A stretch of 64,000 bases of DNA from Pyronema omphalodes (taxonomy: Eukaryota > Ascomycota > Pezizomycetes > Pezizales > Pyronemataceae): positions 434,001 to 498,000 of the forward strand of contig JAJJXM010000031.1 in the NCBI GenBank assembly GCA_024516155.1, written 5' to 3'. Positions 9,381-21,377 of this stretch are shown here, piece after piece. How positions within the stretch are numbered: the stretch's first letter is position 1; each line of letters begins with the position of its first letter. The position numbers and the translations under genes were made by a program. Below the pieces are notes generated by a model, which made no database searches, was not told where the DNA came from, and saw only the letters and a list, made by a program, of their open reading frames with translations.

Positions 9381-10321
9381 TAATAACAGGACTTGTTGAA
9401 CTAAGTAGCGTGAGGAAGAATGTGGAGGTAGAGAACACAAATGAATTGATCGATAGTGAGTAAGTACGGCGAACACAGAGTAAGACACATACACATGGAA
9501 CGGCTAAAGCGTCCTACATCTAGATCCCCACTTTAGGTGACATGGTTATCCAAGCACCTTCCAACAGTACTTGAATTTCCTATTTCAACAGTAATTATTG
9601 TATACATACATATTGCCTCAACTTGAGATAAACAATACTCAACTACATACATGTAGCTACAATTGATCGCAACTAAAATATCGGGTTTTCTTATTTCAAC
9701 CCCCGTATTCGACAGAATTTGAGGACATAATCAATGGCCAAAAAGGTAGCTTTCAGTAATACAGTGGTTCATTGGGTTCCTACATTACAACTAAATGCAT
9801 TAAACATTAAGCATTTTGCTATATAAAATCAAAAAACAAAAATAAAAAATAAAACAGATATTGAGCGACCGAGTACTTAGAGAACCGACCACAATATCCA
9901 AGCGTAGATACATGGAGCCGATTGAAGTAAATAAAAATACTTCCTTGTACAGCTTTTCCCGATTTCCATATAACGTCCATCGAAATACCCCAGGATTCTC
10001 CGACTCCCTTAGACCAGCTAGCGCTCAATGGCTCAATAACATCAAACATTAAATCATAAAAAGTAAAAACATCGTAGGAACTGAAACCAAGCCTGTAGGT
10101 GCCTTTGATACAAGTCATAGAATAAAAAAAAGACATCAACCAATAAGGAATAAGCTCGTCAAAGGATACTCAGTTGTCTCTGGCCATGGTTGTTTCGCTC
10201 AGTGAGATCCCCTTCTGTATGAGTCCTAGCTTCGAAATCGTGTTTCTATTCAACCTGGCTGTATTCGAGAGTATCGTAGACAAAATCTTCCTTTAAGGGC
10301 GTCCGTTTTTTCGTCTAATGT
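9381..10321. other. intergenic, no gene seen
   Basis: AT-rich sequence with short homopolymers. Frames of 60-106 codons here lack recognisable motifs. The final part is the 3' flank of the 261-aa gene. Confidence 0.6.
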
Positions 10322-11107
10322 CTAGAGTTCATTGTCCTTCCCCTTCAAGTCGACTTTTTTACCGGACGCAGAGCTTCTACGGCGAGCGGTCTGGAAGCGG
10401 TTCAAAGTCCGGGAGAATAAACCTTCCTTGACGGGAGTTTTAATTTCGTCGTCGTTGTCGACAATGGCGTCGCAGTAGCTGAGAGTATTGTCATTGGTTT
10501 CGGCACGGTGGAGTTTTTTGTCTTCGGGCTCGGCGGAAGAGCTAGGAGAAGGTCCACGTCCACAGTTAAAGAAGCCCATGAAGCTACCTCTGCGATTGCT
10601 CTTCATACGGCGGCGGATCTCGGCGTCGACGGGGCTTTCGTTTTCGGTAAAGTCTCCAAACTCCTTGGGGTCGTAAATCTCGGCATCGATGGAATTCTTA
10701 ATGTCGGCAGCCCCCTTCGCCTTCTTGGACTTGAATCCAGGAAGAATATGCAGAATCTTCCATCCTCCTTTCTTGTCCTTCTCAAGGATAATGCTCTCCT
10801 TTTCCATCTCTTCCATGAGGCTGGGACTGTAGGTTACTTTGCATCTAAAGCCCAAGGAAGGAACCCAATCCCATTTGGTTTTCTTCGAGAGACTGCCGGG
10901 GTAGTAGTCATGGTCGTCACGATCTTCGTCGTCGTCGAGAGAATCAATGGAGCAATAGGTAACCCAAGTGGTGGGTTCACAGCTGCCATTGACGGGGATG
11001 CGTACACCGACCTCGTAATCTCCCGAGTCATAGAAAGAAATCACCGGGGAGGTGATAGACGGGGCGAGACGAGTGCGGTAGCTGATATAATCGTCGTCGT
11101 AGCGCAT
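10322..11107 (-). CDS. uncharacterised 261-aa protein
   Basis: A single exon starts at an ATG in good context (CACAAAATG) and runs 261 codons. I do not recognise a family. The N-terminal half is acidic with a Gly/Tyr/Val region (SPVISFYDSGDYEVGVRIPV) and a WVTYCSID motif, then an Asp-rich linker (about 50-72). The middle has WDWVPSLGFRCKVTYS and a basic patch (KSKKAKGAADIKN). The C-terminal third is basic and Ser/Arg-rich (RRRMKSNRRGSFMGF, TARRRSSASGKK), as in disordered, phosphorylatable tails. It ends DNEL, but there is no signal peptide, so ER retention is unlikely. The antisense frame is also partly open and is treated as a shadow because this strand has the more protein-like composition. 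Confidence 0.65.
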   Translation of the reverse strand: MRYDDDYISYRTRLAPSITSPVISFYDSGDYEVGVRIPVNGSCEPTTWVTYCSIDSLDDDEDRDDHDYYPGSLSKKTKWDWVPSLGFRCKVTYSPSLMEEMEKESIILEKDKKGGWKILHILPGFKSKKAKGAADIKNSIDAEIYDPKEFGDFTENESPVDAEIRRRMKSNRRGSFMGFFNCGRGPSPSSSAEPEDKKLHRAETNDNTLSYCDAIVDNDDEIKTPVKEGLFSRTLNRFQTARRRSSASGKKVDLKGKDNEL

Positions 11108-12109
11108 TTTGTGTGTATTTACTGGTTATTCAATGGTTTTGAAGTACGAATGGATAGATAATGCGGGGAAAACAGAGGGCGAGAGACGGGGTTCAAGAAA
11201 TGCGTTGCCCGACTACAAAATTAACACGCTTAACGGTTAAAGCGCTTGACGTAACCGCGAGTCATGCAATTATGACGTCTAGTTGACCGGTACAAGCAAA
11301 CTTAAAGCGAGCACCGGTACGCGCGCCTGTAATCCCAGTCACAGAACTCTAAAACCACAACTATCGGGTGTATCGTGTAGGCCTCCAGAACCTTCACAAG
11401 CGCCTTGTTTCACACAAACTTCATACGTGAAGCTACAGTATCTTACGATTTGATGAATATTTGTGAATATAGCTAGTTGAGATGGTCCTCCAAAATATCA
11501 AAGCTTACGGTTTTGCATTTAACCGCGTAAATTGATATTACGCGACGGATAGCTAATCAGACAAGTCATAAGAAGTTACTAAGTTTTCTACTGACAAGCT
11601 AAGTCAGTATCCGTTTCGCTAAGTAATTGACAGAATTTTTCTTCTACATCCGTGGCTTTTTCCTTGGTTTTGTTTTTGATCAGTATACTTGGAATTCATT
11701 CCATCTAGAATATGCAGCCGTTTGCCCCGAAGAGCCTCACCCCATCAGAGCCTTACATGCGTTCCAAAATGGATGATTTCCATCATCTAAAGCATATGAA
11801 ATAATACACTAAAGCCATAAACTGTGGTATCCCCGTATCCAACGCCCTGCGACGTAATGAAAATAGTAAACATGGGAGACACCCCCGTCAATCTGGCCAA
11901 AGCCCACATCGTAAAACCATGATAAAAACAGTATCTAGAAAAAAAAAACAGCAAGAGACGCCGCGTATTCCTGGCCAAAACTTACATATAAGCCCTGTCA
12001 TCCTTCTCCGGCTTATCTCTTTCAAACTCCACCAGTAACCTCACTCTCAGCCTGTTGTCCATCCTTGCTTTATCTTGAAAACACAAGATAGACTCTATAG
12101 TCTTATCCT
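11108..12109. other. intergenic, no gene seen
   Basis: The promoter side of the 261-aa gene is followed by AT-rich sequence. No RNA gene or conserved motif was recognised. Confidence 0.55.
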
Positions 12110-13250
12110 CGTTAAATAACTATGATATCAATATCCATCGGTGTTTCTTCCATCTCAGCCCGATATCTTCGGTCACCTTCCCCCAAAAGAGGGCCTAGAT
12201 TCTCAGTCACTATTTCCATTTCAGTAATTCTCTTAAGTAACCACTGTTTAACTGTTTTGAGGCGGCTGCTAGGTTTGAGTATATGTTTATAGTCTTGACC
12301 TCTTCTAGTGCTCGTATATTTCTCTTGTAGGCTAGGTACATTGCCTCCGCTATGGTATTTCGGCACCGCATCTTTTCTCTTTCCCATGTTGTAACGTTTT
12401 CTGCCCTATCGTGCATTGGTTGATCTTCATACAATGGAGCATACTGTATATCGGAAATCTTTTATGGAGCCGTCTGTGACAATGGATACAGTCGTAAAGC
12501 TTTCTGGTTCCCTATCACCTCCTACGAACCTGTCTGCTCCTTCATTGTTCTCGGTAAACATGATGGATTCTGCCTTTAACATATAAAGTTATACTGCTTT
12601 GTTTGCAGCTCAGATTTCGGCTATTTCTCCACCAGCTTCCAGAAGTTTATTATTTCATCATGGCTTTCCCCGTTATAAGCTAGAAGAGATAATAAATGAA
12701 GGAGAATCTAGTGGCATCCATTACTTTCTCTTAAATTTCTTCGAGAATCCTTCAAATATGAATAGCGAAAATAATAGGCTAGACTAGGGAACCTTGGCGG
12801 ATTCCAGTCTTTACTGATTTTATGAAACTTTAATGTCTATTAATTATCCGGGATACGGCTTTCAGTTTGTCATGAAACTTTCGTTCCACTCTGGGATGTT
12901 TTATCCACCTCGAATTGATGTGGTCATTTCGCGATTTGGTTTTTCAATATATGGTTGAATGCCCCTGCAATTCCACCTTACTTGGCTGACTAAGCATGCG
13001 GCTGTATTTTCAATGTTCAGTCTGGCATGTGTATGTGTTTTACCCAAACGTTCATCGAAATTAGTTCAGTTATCACCTTTTCGAGTACCTTGCTCACGCA
13101 GTTCAGGGACAATATCACTCGCTACGCTTGTGGCTGCCAGTAGTATGGTTTGTTTATTTTCTAGATCGCTACTCTTTTTGCTGTTTTACAAATCTCTAGA
13201 TGGTAATCAAATCATACAAATCGCCAGGTGATGTCAATGATGAGTCTGAA
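12110..13250 (-). mobile_element. decayed non-LTR (LINE) retrotransposon relic with RNase H fragment
   Basis: On the minus strand, frames broken by stops and shifts carry the order of an RNase H domain. First comes VTDGSI (first Asp motif, near 12470). Then in another frame ENVTTWEREKM (the Glu motif, near 12390). Then KTINIYSNLAAASKQL (near 12280), where the second catalytic Asp is replaced by Asn. Fungal Tad-like LINEs end their ORF2 with such a domain. Protein-like but interrupted sequence continues upstream to about 13250, where reverse transcriptase would be expected, though its motifs could not be identified. The relic is AT-rich, as expected for repeat-induced or ordinary decay. Confidence 0.5.
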
Positions 13251-15567
13251 AATATTCTAATGGAAGACCCCGTATATGGACAGACACGAGCGGCTAAATA
13301 TTTATCCGGATCATATCACGTTGACAAGAACGAAATTTAAGTTAGATAGAACCATAATAAACAGATATTCGAAGGTTAGCGCAAGTATACACTCAATATT
13401 ATTTCTAGTGGTAAACACAATCATAAAATATCACTAAAAGTTTTGCCTCCTATATACGGTGAAACATGTTCTGTATCTGGGAGAATAAGAAAGATAATTT
13501 TATCTTCTTCTCAGACCTTCTCTCGGAATCTCTACACTAGTCTACAATATTCCACTCGTTCTCTCTCAAAAACGATGGCTACAACACTGACTATACTTCC
13601 GCATCTGCTCGACGAACTTTGAATCAAGACAGGGGGAATCTCGATATAAAATCGTTGTTCTTGCTTTTATCGGACCCATTCCCTTCGGTATATGCTTATC
13701 TCCAATGCTGTCGCCCATCACATGTTAGATTAGTATCGTAGCTTGGAGTGTACCTACCCACCGCCATTTATGTGGATGCAAGTCCGAAAGTAAATCTTCC
13801 CTAATCTGCCACCGCAGCACAGAAGCTTTTCAGTATTTTTGAATAAAAGTTCAAATATAAACCAGCATTAGAAAAAAGGGTATAATATGAATAAAGGACC
13901 CCACACTATATGGTTCTCTTCCTGTTGCTGCTGAGGTTTCTGCTACCCCTGCTGCCTATTAATATATCCCATCCCCCCAAAAAGTCTGACATGGTGAGAA
14001 TGCTTATTGATAATGTGAGGAGATAACTCCAAGACATACGCATCATACAATCAGGAATCAAATGACGCAGCAATTTTTCTGTTAGCTGATGCGTTCAAAA
14101 ACGGCTGAAATGCGATGGCCTGTCACAGAAAAAAACGCAGAATAGATTCAGTTAGTGGTAAAATAATCACAGGGATGAAATTTGAACATCCAAACAAACA
14201 AGGTTTTCTGTTTCGATGTTACGAGGTAAGAAAGCTGGACTATGAAGCGATTCGTTAGTTCCTGTTAGCAGGAGCAGATTGCACAATGCCAATCAAAGTA
14301 ATACCAGGGTTGTGGTAGTCTGGGTCCTGGGCGCGTTGGAGACTAGTTAGATGACCATTTTGCAGGAACCCCTAGTAATATACCAAATGCGTTGTTGAAA
14401 TTTCTAGTCCTCAGCATAGCTATGTCCGTGTTTAATCATCAGTCCAGTTGCAGCGAGAATTTGAAGATGTACCTTGATATTTAACTTCAATTGGAGGAAG
14501 ATTCTATTTCAGGAAGAGGCAAATTTTGATTCTAAGTATAGAGTTATAAGCTCACCTCTTCATATTCTATTATCTAGCCGATAAGTTGGGGCAAAATGAG
14601 ATATCCTTTTTACGGTGTTTTATTCAACTCAAACTAGCGTATGGTCACACCTATGTGGTGAGGCCGCTGTCTCGATAGAAAACAGCCCCTTTGACGCCCC
14701 TCCTTATTGCAGGCCCGTCGGGACCCTCCACCCTTTCTTGCTTGTAGCATACTTCAAATAATACAGTTTGGTTTCAGATTTGCATTCCGAGTATCAACCA
14801 TCATACAATCCGAAGTAATGGAGCAAATAATCATCCGAGCGAAGTGATTGAGTGTTAATGGCCTCCTTGGGGCAACAGTATTTAGGCTTCAACAGTGAGT
14901 TTAGCATACCACATTAGAAGACTGAAGGGTAACAACCCCTCTGGATACCAGGCTTGAAATAAATTTCCATTTCAAGTTTTTGTCGACACAATAGATTAAT
15001 TATGAAATTCTCATTTGAACCAGACACCAAGCTTCGAGTCGTTCCAGTCGGCGTCAAAAGCGACCGAAGGTTCTTTTTGATTAAACACCAGGGTTACGCC
15101 CTAGCCCTAATAACCATCCCAATATCAACTTCGTTGCATGGGATTTTAATTCAGTCCGACAGAGTGGGCCCAATGTGATCGTTTACCTTGCAAGGCCTGT
15201 TCCTGGGTAGCTTGCGGTGCTTTAGTGCATCTTCAAACCACGGATCTAATGTTAGGATCTCGTATTCCTTCTTCATAACACAAAAATTATTAATTTAAAA
15301 CGCTTCGCAACCTTTTACCATAGTATGTGAGTCAAAGTATATCATAGTCCATTGCCTATGGTAGACTGGTCGGCGAATTCTAATCCGATTGCTTCCTAAT
15401 GATTCTGTGTAACCTCGCAACTCCACTAAAAACTCGCTAAACCAGACCCCTAACCCATAACGCCTGCAGCTCACCCACTAAAAAATTTAGTCGTGAACTC
15501 CGCGACACCACCGACGAAATCGAGAATCGAAAGAACTTGAAACCTCCACTCAACAACCAACGATATC
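13251..15567. other. gene-poor AT-rich spacer
   Basis: No gene, tRNA or repeat unit was recognised. Stops are frequent in all frames. The last few hundred bases are the promoter region of the PPR gene. Confidence 0.55.
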
Positions 15568-17598
15568 ATGTTGAAATGCCGATCCTGCGCCCTGAGGCAA
15601 ATCAATAGCATACTATCAATCCACCAAGCATCGGCACGAAGCTTCTCCTCCACGTCTTCCAACGCTCTTCGGAACAACACCATCGCCCCACCACGCCGTG
15701 TTAAAAGTAAAAATGCAGCAACAAACCCCTTACTCAGAAACCAACCTAAAGATCCGAAGGTTATAGCTTATGAAAAGCAATCTAGGGCAGAGCTTCAGGA
15801 GAAAGCAGGAGCATCTACTGATGCAAAGAAGGTGGCGGAGGAGGTTGAGAAGTTCTTGAATAAGGGGGATGTAGCAAAGGCTCATAGATTGCTGGAGAGA
15901 GCCCCAAGGAAATTGAATACGGTTTATTCTTGGAATAGTCTTATGAAGCATTCATTACATAACAGGAATGTTACTAGGGCGTTGAAGTTTTATAACGAGG
16001 TATGCTATGCAGCTGGCGGTCATAACCCACGAAGAAACGAAACGGAGAAACAAAGGAACTGGAGACTGAATAAATAGAACTAAAGCTGATTATGAATTCC
16101 TTCACAGATGAAAAAACGCGGCATCAACCCCGACAGTCACACCTACGTAATCCTAATCTCCGGCCTCGCCTCTCAACCCGAATACCGGGAAACACACCTT
16201 CAGGAAGCCTTGAAAATCTACGCACACGCCCGGGAGAAAAACGACAACGTCCGTTTAAACACTATGCATACCAATGCACTTCTTTCGGTTGCCATGAAAG
16301 CTAAGGATACCGATCAAGCCTTTAAAATCATTTCTGGACTCCCCAACGGTGGTATTAACGCTCCGGATTCTACTACTTATACTATCTTCCTTCGGGCCCT
16401 GAAGGAGCAAGGAAAGGATGCCCTGGAGGATGGAAAGAGAGTGTGGGCTGGTGTTCTGGGACGGTTTCATAGAGGTGATCTGGTTATTGATCAGCTGTTG
16501 GCAAATGCGTACATTGAGATGCTCGCTCATGGGCCTGATAAAGAGAATTGGATTGAGGCATTTGTTGCGGCGAGTCAGATCTTTAACTTGGAGTTGCCCG
16601 AGAAGCTGAAAGAGAGGCCTATGAAGGAGCAGAAGGCGGAGGAAGGAAAAGAGTTTGAAGAAGGACAAGGGGCACCAGAAGTTAAAGAAATCAAAAAGAA
16701 AGAAAGAGACGACCCCTTCTTCGGTCGGTGGATCAACTTCGATGATTTCACACTCGGCATCCTATTGAAAGCAGCCGAGAATCTAAAGGACATCAGAATC
16801 GCGCAGCATATTTGGGAAAAGACAACAGAAGCAGGATTACAGCCTACATCCATCGCCATGCAACGGTACCTTCGCTGCTGCTCTATCTGCCACGCTGGTG
16901 CAGCCGCCGCTGAATTCGTCGAAAAGTACGGGAACCAGCTTAACGAATGGAACTTTGTAATGGCTATGAAAGCATGTGTTACCTCTGGACATGCACGGGA
17001 GTGCGTCAAAAATGCTTCCAGGATCTTGAAGGTGGCGGAAGACAACAACTGCACTGGATTGATGCTGCTGAGACATAATCTACTGGTTGCTATGACGACT
17101 AAGGATCATAAGCTCATTAAAAATTCCATGGTGGAAATTACAAAGCATATTACTCCAAAGGCCATGGAGGCGTGGTTCAAGAAAATGGATGGACAACGTA
17201 TTCTACCGCGAGAGAAGCATATTATTGCTAGGGAATTCGTCTTTACTTTGAAGAAGGCAGTATTTTGGCATGATATGAAGTATGCGAGGTTTGAGGAGAG
17301 TCAGTGGATGGATAGATTCAGAGATGTCAAGAAAATTGTGCAGAGTCATACAGAACCGGGTCGCAGAAAGGAGGAGGAAGAAGATGAGGAGGATGAGTTT
17401 GAGGATGATGAGGATACGCAAAAGATTATTGAACAGGCTGCTGTAAAGCAGGAAAAGCCGAAGGTGGAGAAGAAGATGACCATGTTTCAGCAGAAGTACA
17501 ATTTGTCGGAAGAACCACGAGAGGGATTGAGGCGGGTTTTGGCGGATTTAAGAAAGTTTTCCGATAAGGAGAGGAAGGACTTTTTGAAATCTTTGTAA
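15568..17598 (+). CDS. mitochondrial pentatricopeptide-repeat (PPR) protein
   Basis: Two exons, 15568-15999 and 16108-17598, are separated by a 108-nt intron (GTATGC..CAG, with a GCTGAT branch site). They give 640 residues. The N-terminus is a mitochondrial presequence (Arg/Ser-rich, RSFSSTSS near residue 25). PPR-type helical pairs follow: TVYSWNSLMKHSLHNRNVTR crossing into MKKRGINPDSHTYVILISGL across the junction, then TMHTNALLSVAMKAKD and PDSTTYTIFLRALKEQGKD. A charged Lys/Glu low-complexity insert lies at about 318-346 and an acidic stretch at about 565-582. Such proteins bind organellar RNA and act in mitochondrial mRNA processing, stability or translation, or sit on the mitoribosome. 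I cannot assign a specific orthologue. The exon join restores an unbroken PPR repeat, which supports it. Confidence 0.85.
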
Positions 17599-18067
17599 AA
17601 TTTCGCAGATACATTGTACGATATTAGGTGGGATGTCACGGTTTGTTTAAAGGGCGTTTTTGTGGGGTAAAAATGGCATTGGGATGGAAGTTTGATGTCT
17701 GTTAGTCAAATGAAGTTTTCAATTTTGTTGATGTCCAATTCTTTTTCTATCAAAGTGTGGCGTTAAGTTCACAAAAGGACCTTGCCAGGTACTTGGTGAA
17801 GTATGGCAAACCCCTTTGAAGCCCAGCTCAACGTGAGGCTATCTTATTCACCTTAAACTGCGATGATATTCCATGAACCCCCTGCTATTAAACATCATAT
17901 CACCGTACTTGCCGTTAGTTGTACAGAAATCCCCAATCTCACAAGAAGCCCGTTTACCACCACCTCGCCATATTCCCTGTCCGTTCACCCATCCCCACCA
18001 CCGTGTATCACGCGTCAAACTACAGCAACCCCAACAATAAGCAACTCCGGCAACTAACACATCAACC
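17599..18067. other. intergenic between PPR gene and DAD4
   Basis: It holds the PPR gene 3' flank and the DAD4 promoter/5' leader, which is C/A-rich (17930-18060). No other feature was seen. Confidence 0.6.
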
Positions 18068-18574
18068 ATGGAGTCCCCTCACGAACATCAACAGAGTGTG
18101 TAACCCCCTCTGCTATTTACCTACTCTACTCAGCTGCTAACCTTACCAGACCAGCTCCTCTTTCGTATTATCAAGAACGTTGTTCGTACCCAGTGTATTG
18201 TGTCACGAGCTAGGCGAGCTTGACTGATCACTAGAACAGGAGAAGCTTAATGAATCGATTCAAGTTCTGAATAAGATGCTGGAGGTATGTATGTCTTCGC
18301 CTGCGCGGGAGGGAGCAAGGGGGGTAAAGCAGACAAGCGAATGAAGGAAGAGGGAAGAAACGAATTCACAGGCTGATGTAAATAACAGGAAACTAGTGAT
18401 AAAAACGCGAACCCGGATATTGTAGCACAGATGTGGAAGAATTATCACAGTAATGTGCAGTTTAACCTTGAGGGTGAGTTATTCTTTTGTAATCATAGCA
18501 TAGTAGATGGAATAATTAATGATTTCTGGGGATGTGTCTATATAGTTACGAATAGTTTGCAGGATCCGAAATAA
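18068..18574 (+). CDS. DAD4: DASH complex subunit DAD4
   Basis: Five tiny exons (18068-18095, 18150-18181, 18240-18284, 18389-18473, 18546-18574) give exactly 72 residues, the usual Dad4 length. DASH/Dam1 forms rings coupling kinetochores to microtubules and is fungal-specific. The product starts MESPHEHQQNQLLFRIIKNV, then EKLNESIQVLNKMLE, then IVAQMWKNYHSNVQFNLE, and ends VTNSLQDPK; all match the Dad4 family in order. Introns are 54, 58, 104 and 72 nt. Donors are GTGTGT, GTTCGT, GTATGT and GTGAGT. The last acceptor was chosen at TATAG|TT rather than TGCAG|GA because it restores the family C-terminus (..TNSLQDP). The second donor GTTCGT is unusual but is the only one preserving the reading frame and homology. 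Confidence 0.9.
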
Positions 18575-18878
18575 TGAGATTCTTGCTCCGACTTCCTGAC
18601 TCCGTGGGGGATCAGGCCAGGTAAAGTGGGGTGGGAGGCGCGTCGGACGTGGTGCGGCTTTGCGAGGCGTGACAACGCGGTTTCAAGTTAGCTGTGTCAA
18701 TGCAACGTTCACTTCAGTCTCACTTTTGATCGATCGCGTCGTGACAATCCTCCGTGCCACCTCTCACGTCTCTGTCAAGTCAAATTCCTCCCACATTTGA
18801 AGCTCCGCCGATGCCCAGCAGCTCATAAACTACACAAATCCTTAATATCTCACGCGCCAACTACTCGTAGATATAACC
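18575..18878. promoter_or_regulatory. DAD4-ARP5 intergenic/promoter region
   Basis: These 304 bp separate the DAD4 stop and the ARP5 start on the same strand. The region is pyrimidine-rich near the ARP5 start (18740-18870), as is common in fungal promoters. No specific site is claimed. Confidence 0.5.
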
Positions 18879-21377
18879 ATGACGTCCGAATCCTCCCCCA
18901 AACCTCCTCCGAAGCTTTACACGCTCCCCGCTCCTCCCGGTCCATCTTCGAAGCCAGCTACGGCCAGCGATGACTTTGATCTTTCCTTCAAATATAACAA
19001 TGAGATGCCCATTGTAATTGATAACGGTATGTTCCCTCTTGTCACAGCTTTACCAAGCTACGTCTTGCACAAAGTATTCTACGAAGCATCATTGCCCTAA
19101 CAGAACCGCTTCGCAGGTTCCTGGCAAACACGCGCCGGCTTCGCAAACGATCCCTTACCACGCCTTCAATGTCCTCCACAAGTTGCAAGATATATGGACC
19201 GAAAGCTAGGAAAGAAATACACCTTCGGAGGATATGATGTATTCGTGGATGCTACCTCCAGAGGTCAGACCAAAAACGTCTTCGACGGGAATGTGGTCAG
19301 CAACTTCGATGCGTTAGAGATATTGTTGGATTATACTTTCATTAAGCTCGGGGTTGAGGGAAATAATGGGGGGTTGGGTCATCCTTTAGTCATGACCGAG
19401 GCAGTTTGTAACCCAAATTACAGCAGGAAGAGTAAGTACTCGTCGTCTGAATTAGGCGGGAGCTCTTGGCCGTCAAAGTGAGAGTGGGAAAGGGAATGCA
19501 AATGCTAATGCTAATATTATGACAGATGTGACAGAGCTTGTCTTTGAAGCCTATAACGCCCCTAGCTTGGTCTATGGAATCGACGCACTCTTTTCCTATA
19601 ACTACAACGGCGGGCGTAATGGACTTGTAGTCTCCTCCGGTAATACAGCCACACATTTGATACCCGTAGTAGACGGCAAAGGCCTCATCCCACTTACCAC
19701 AAGACTCAACTGGGGAGGTTCCCAAGGAGCCGACTTCATGCTGAAGCTTCTGCAACTAAAATACAGCACCTTCCCCTCTAAGCTTGCACCGTGGCAAGCA
19801 GAAGCATTAATGATGGATCACTGCTATGTTTCCGGGGATTACAAAGAAGAAGTGGAGACGTATCTTCAGCCAGATAATTTGGAGGTTAAAGACCGGGTGG
19901 TTCAATTCCCTTTTACAGAGGTTGTAAAAACAGAGAAATCTCAAGAAGAGCTAGATAAGCTCGCCGAGAAACGCAAGGAGAGTGGAAGGCGACTTCAAGA
20001 GCAAGCAGCTAAAGCTCGTCTCGAGAAGGTATGTTCCGTCATCCACACTCCATAACATATCGCTCCTTAGCGAGCCATAACTAACACACATTTTCCACCC
20101 AGCTTATCAAAAAAGAACAAGAACTCGACTACTTCAAATCCCTTCTTGCCAAATCCGAAAGTCTAGGAAAACGCGATTACAAGCGACTTTTGGAGAGCAA
20201 CGACTTTGACGATGAATCAGCTCTCGAAAAAACCATCCGAGACCTAGAAAAACACATCCGTCGGGCACGAAAGCAAGACGTTGGAGAGGAAGAACCTGAT
20301 GAAGTCCCATCATTTCCTCTCGTTGACATACCAGATTCCGATCTAGACGAAGAGCAACGAAAACAAAAGCGGCAGCAAAAGCTAGTAAAAGCCTCTTATG
20401 ATGCCAGACAACGAGCAAGGGCTGAAAAAGAAGCCGAAAAAGAACGTTTAGCTGCCGAGGAAAGAAAAGATGAAGAAAAACGAGAAAAGAACCCGGATCT
20501 TTGGATTGAAGAAAAGCGATCTGCTAGAGAAGCTTTGGTTACTAAAATTAAAGATCGCCAACGGTTAAAAACGGAATTGACAGATAGAAAATCTCTCGCT
20601 TCTCAAATGAGAATGAAGTCAATCGCTAACTTGGCATCCGATACACCGGCGGGTAAGAAACGTCGCCGCGGAGGTCCAGCAGGTGGAGATGCAGACGATA
20701 CTTTTGGTGCCAACGACGATGATTGGGCGGTTTACCGCTCCATCGGCACCGGCGGAACGGGAGAAGATGCCGACGAAGAAGACGAAGAATTATCCCGGGA
20801 CCTAAAAGCAATTGAAGCACAACTTCTTCAATATGACCCAACCTTCGAAGCCAGTCACACCCGTGATGCCGCGGAAGATTGGAATAAATCTCTAGTCCAT
20901 GCATTCCTAAGAGGTACCAGACCTTTTGATTATGAAAACCAGGCAGAACAAAATCAAATGCATATCAATATTGAACGTATCCGGGTTCCTGAGGTGGTGT
21001 TTGAACCGGCTATGGCAGGCTTGGATCAGGCTGGTATCACGGAGGTTGCCGGCGATATTCTGTTGCATAGAATATCGGACCCTAGGCAAAGGGAATTGGT
21101 CTGGAGAGATATCTTTTGTACAGGTGGTAATACGGCTTTTCAAGGATTTGATGAAAGGCTCAAGAAGGAACTGGTGGCGGTTTTGCCATCTGGGGCCGAT
21201 GTTAGAGTTAGGAAAGCTGGGAATGTGTTGTTGGATTCATGGAGAGGGGCCGCGCAATGGTGTAGTCAGCAGGAAAAGGATGCAGAGTGGAAGAGGGCAG
21301 TGGTTACGAAGCAGATGTATGAGGAAATGGGTAGCGAGTATATGAAGGAACACCGGTTGGGGAATGCATTTGCTTAA
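18879..21377 (+). CDS. ARP5: Actin-related protein Arp5, INO80 chromatin-remodelling complex subunit
   Basis: Four exons (18879-19026, 19117-19431, 19526-20028, 20103-21377) give 746 residues, the usual Arp5 size. Introns are 90, 94 and 74 nt with GTATGT/GTAAGT-type donors. The actin fold starts with PIVIDNGSWQTRAGFAND (across the first junction) and PPQVARYMDRK. It continues with LVMTEAVCNPNYSRKNVTEL across the second junction and FEAYNAPSLVYGIDALFSYN, and then the phosphate-binding-like GLVVSSGNTATHLIP. A long Lys/Glu/Arg-rich coiled-coil insertion (about 290-505) is typical of Arp5, not conventional actin. The actin core resumes with FQGFDERLKKELVAVLPS and ends GSEYMKEHRLGN, an Arp5 signature. 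Arp5 with Ies6 couples INO80 ATPase action to nucleosome sliding. Confidence 0.95.
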
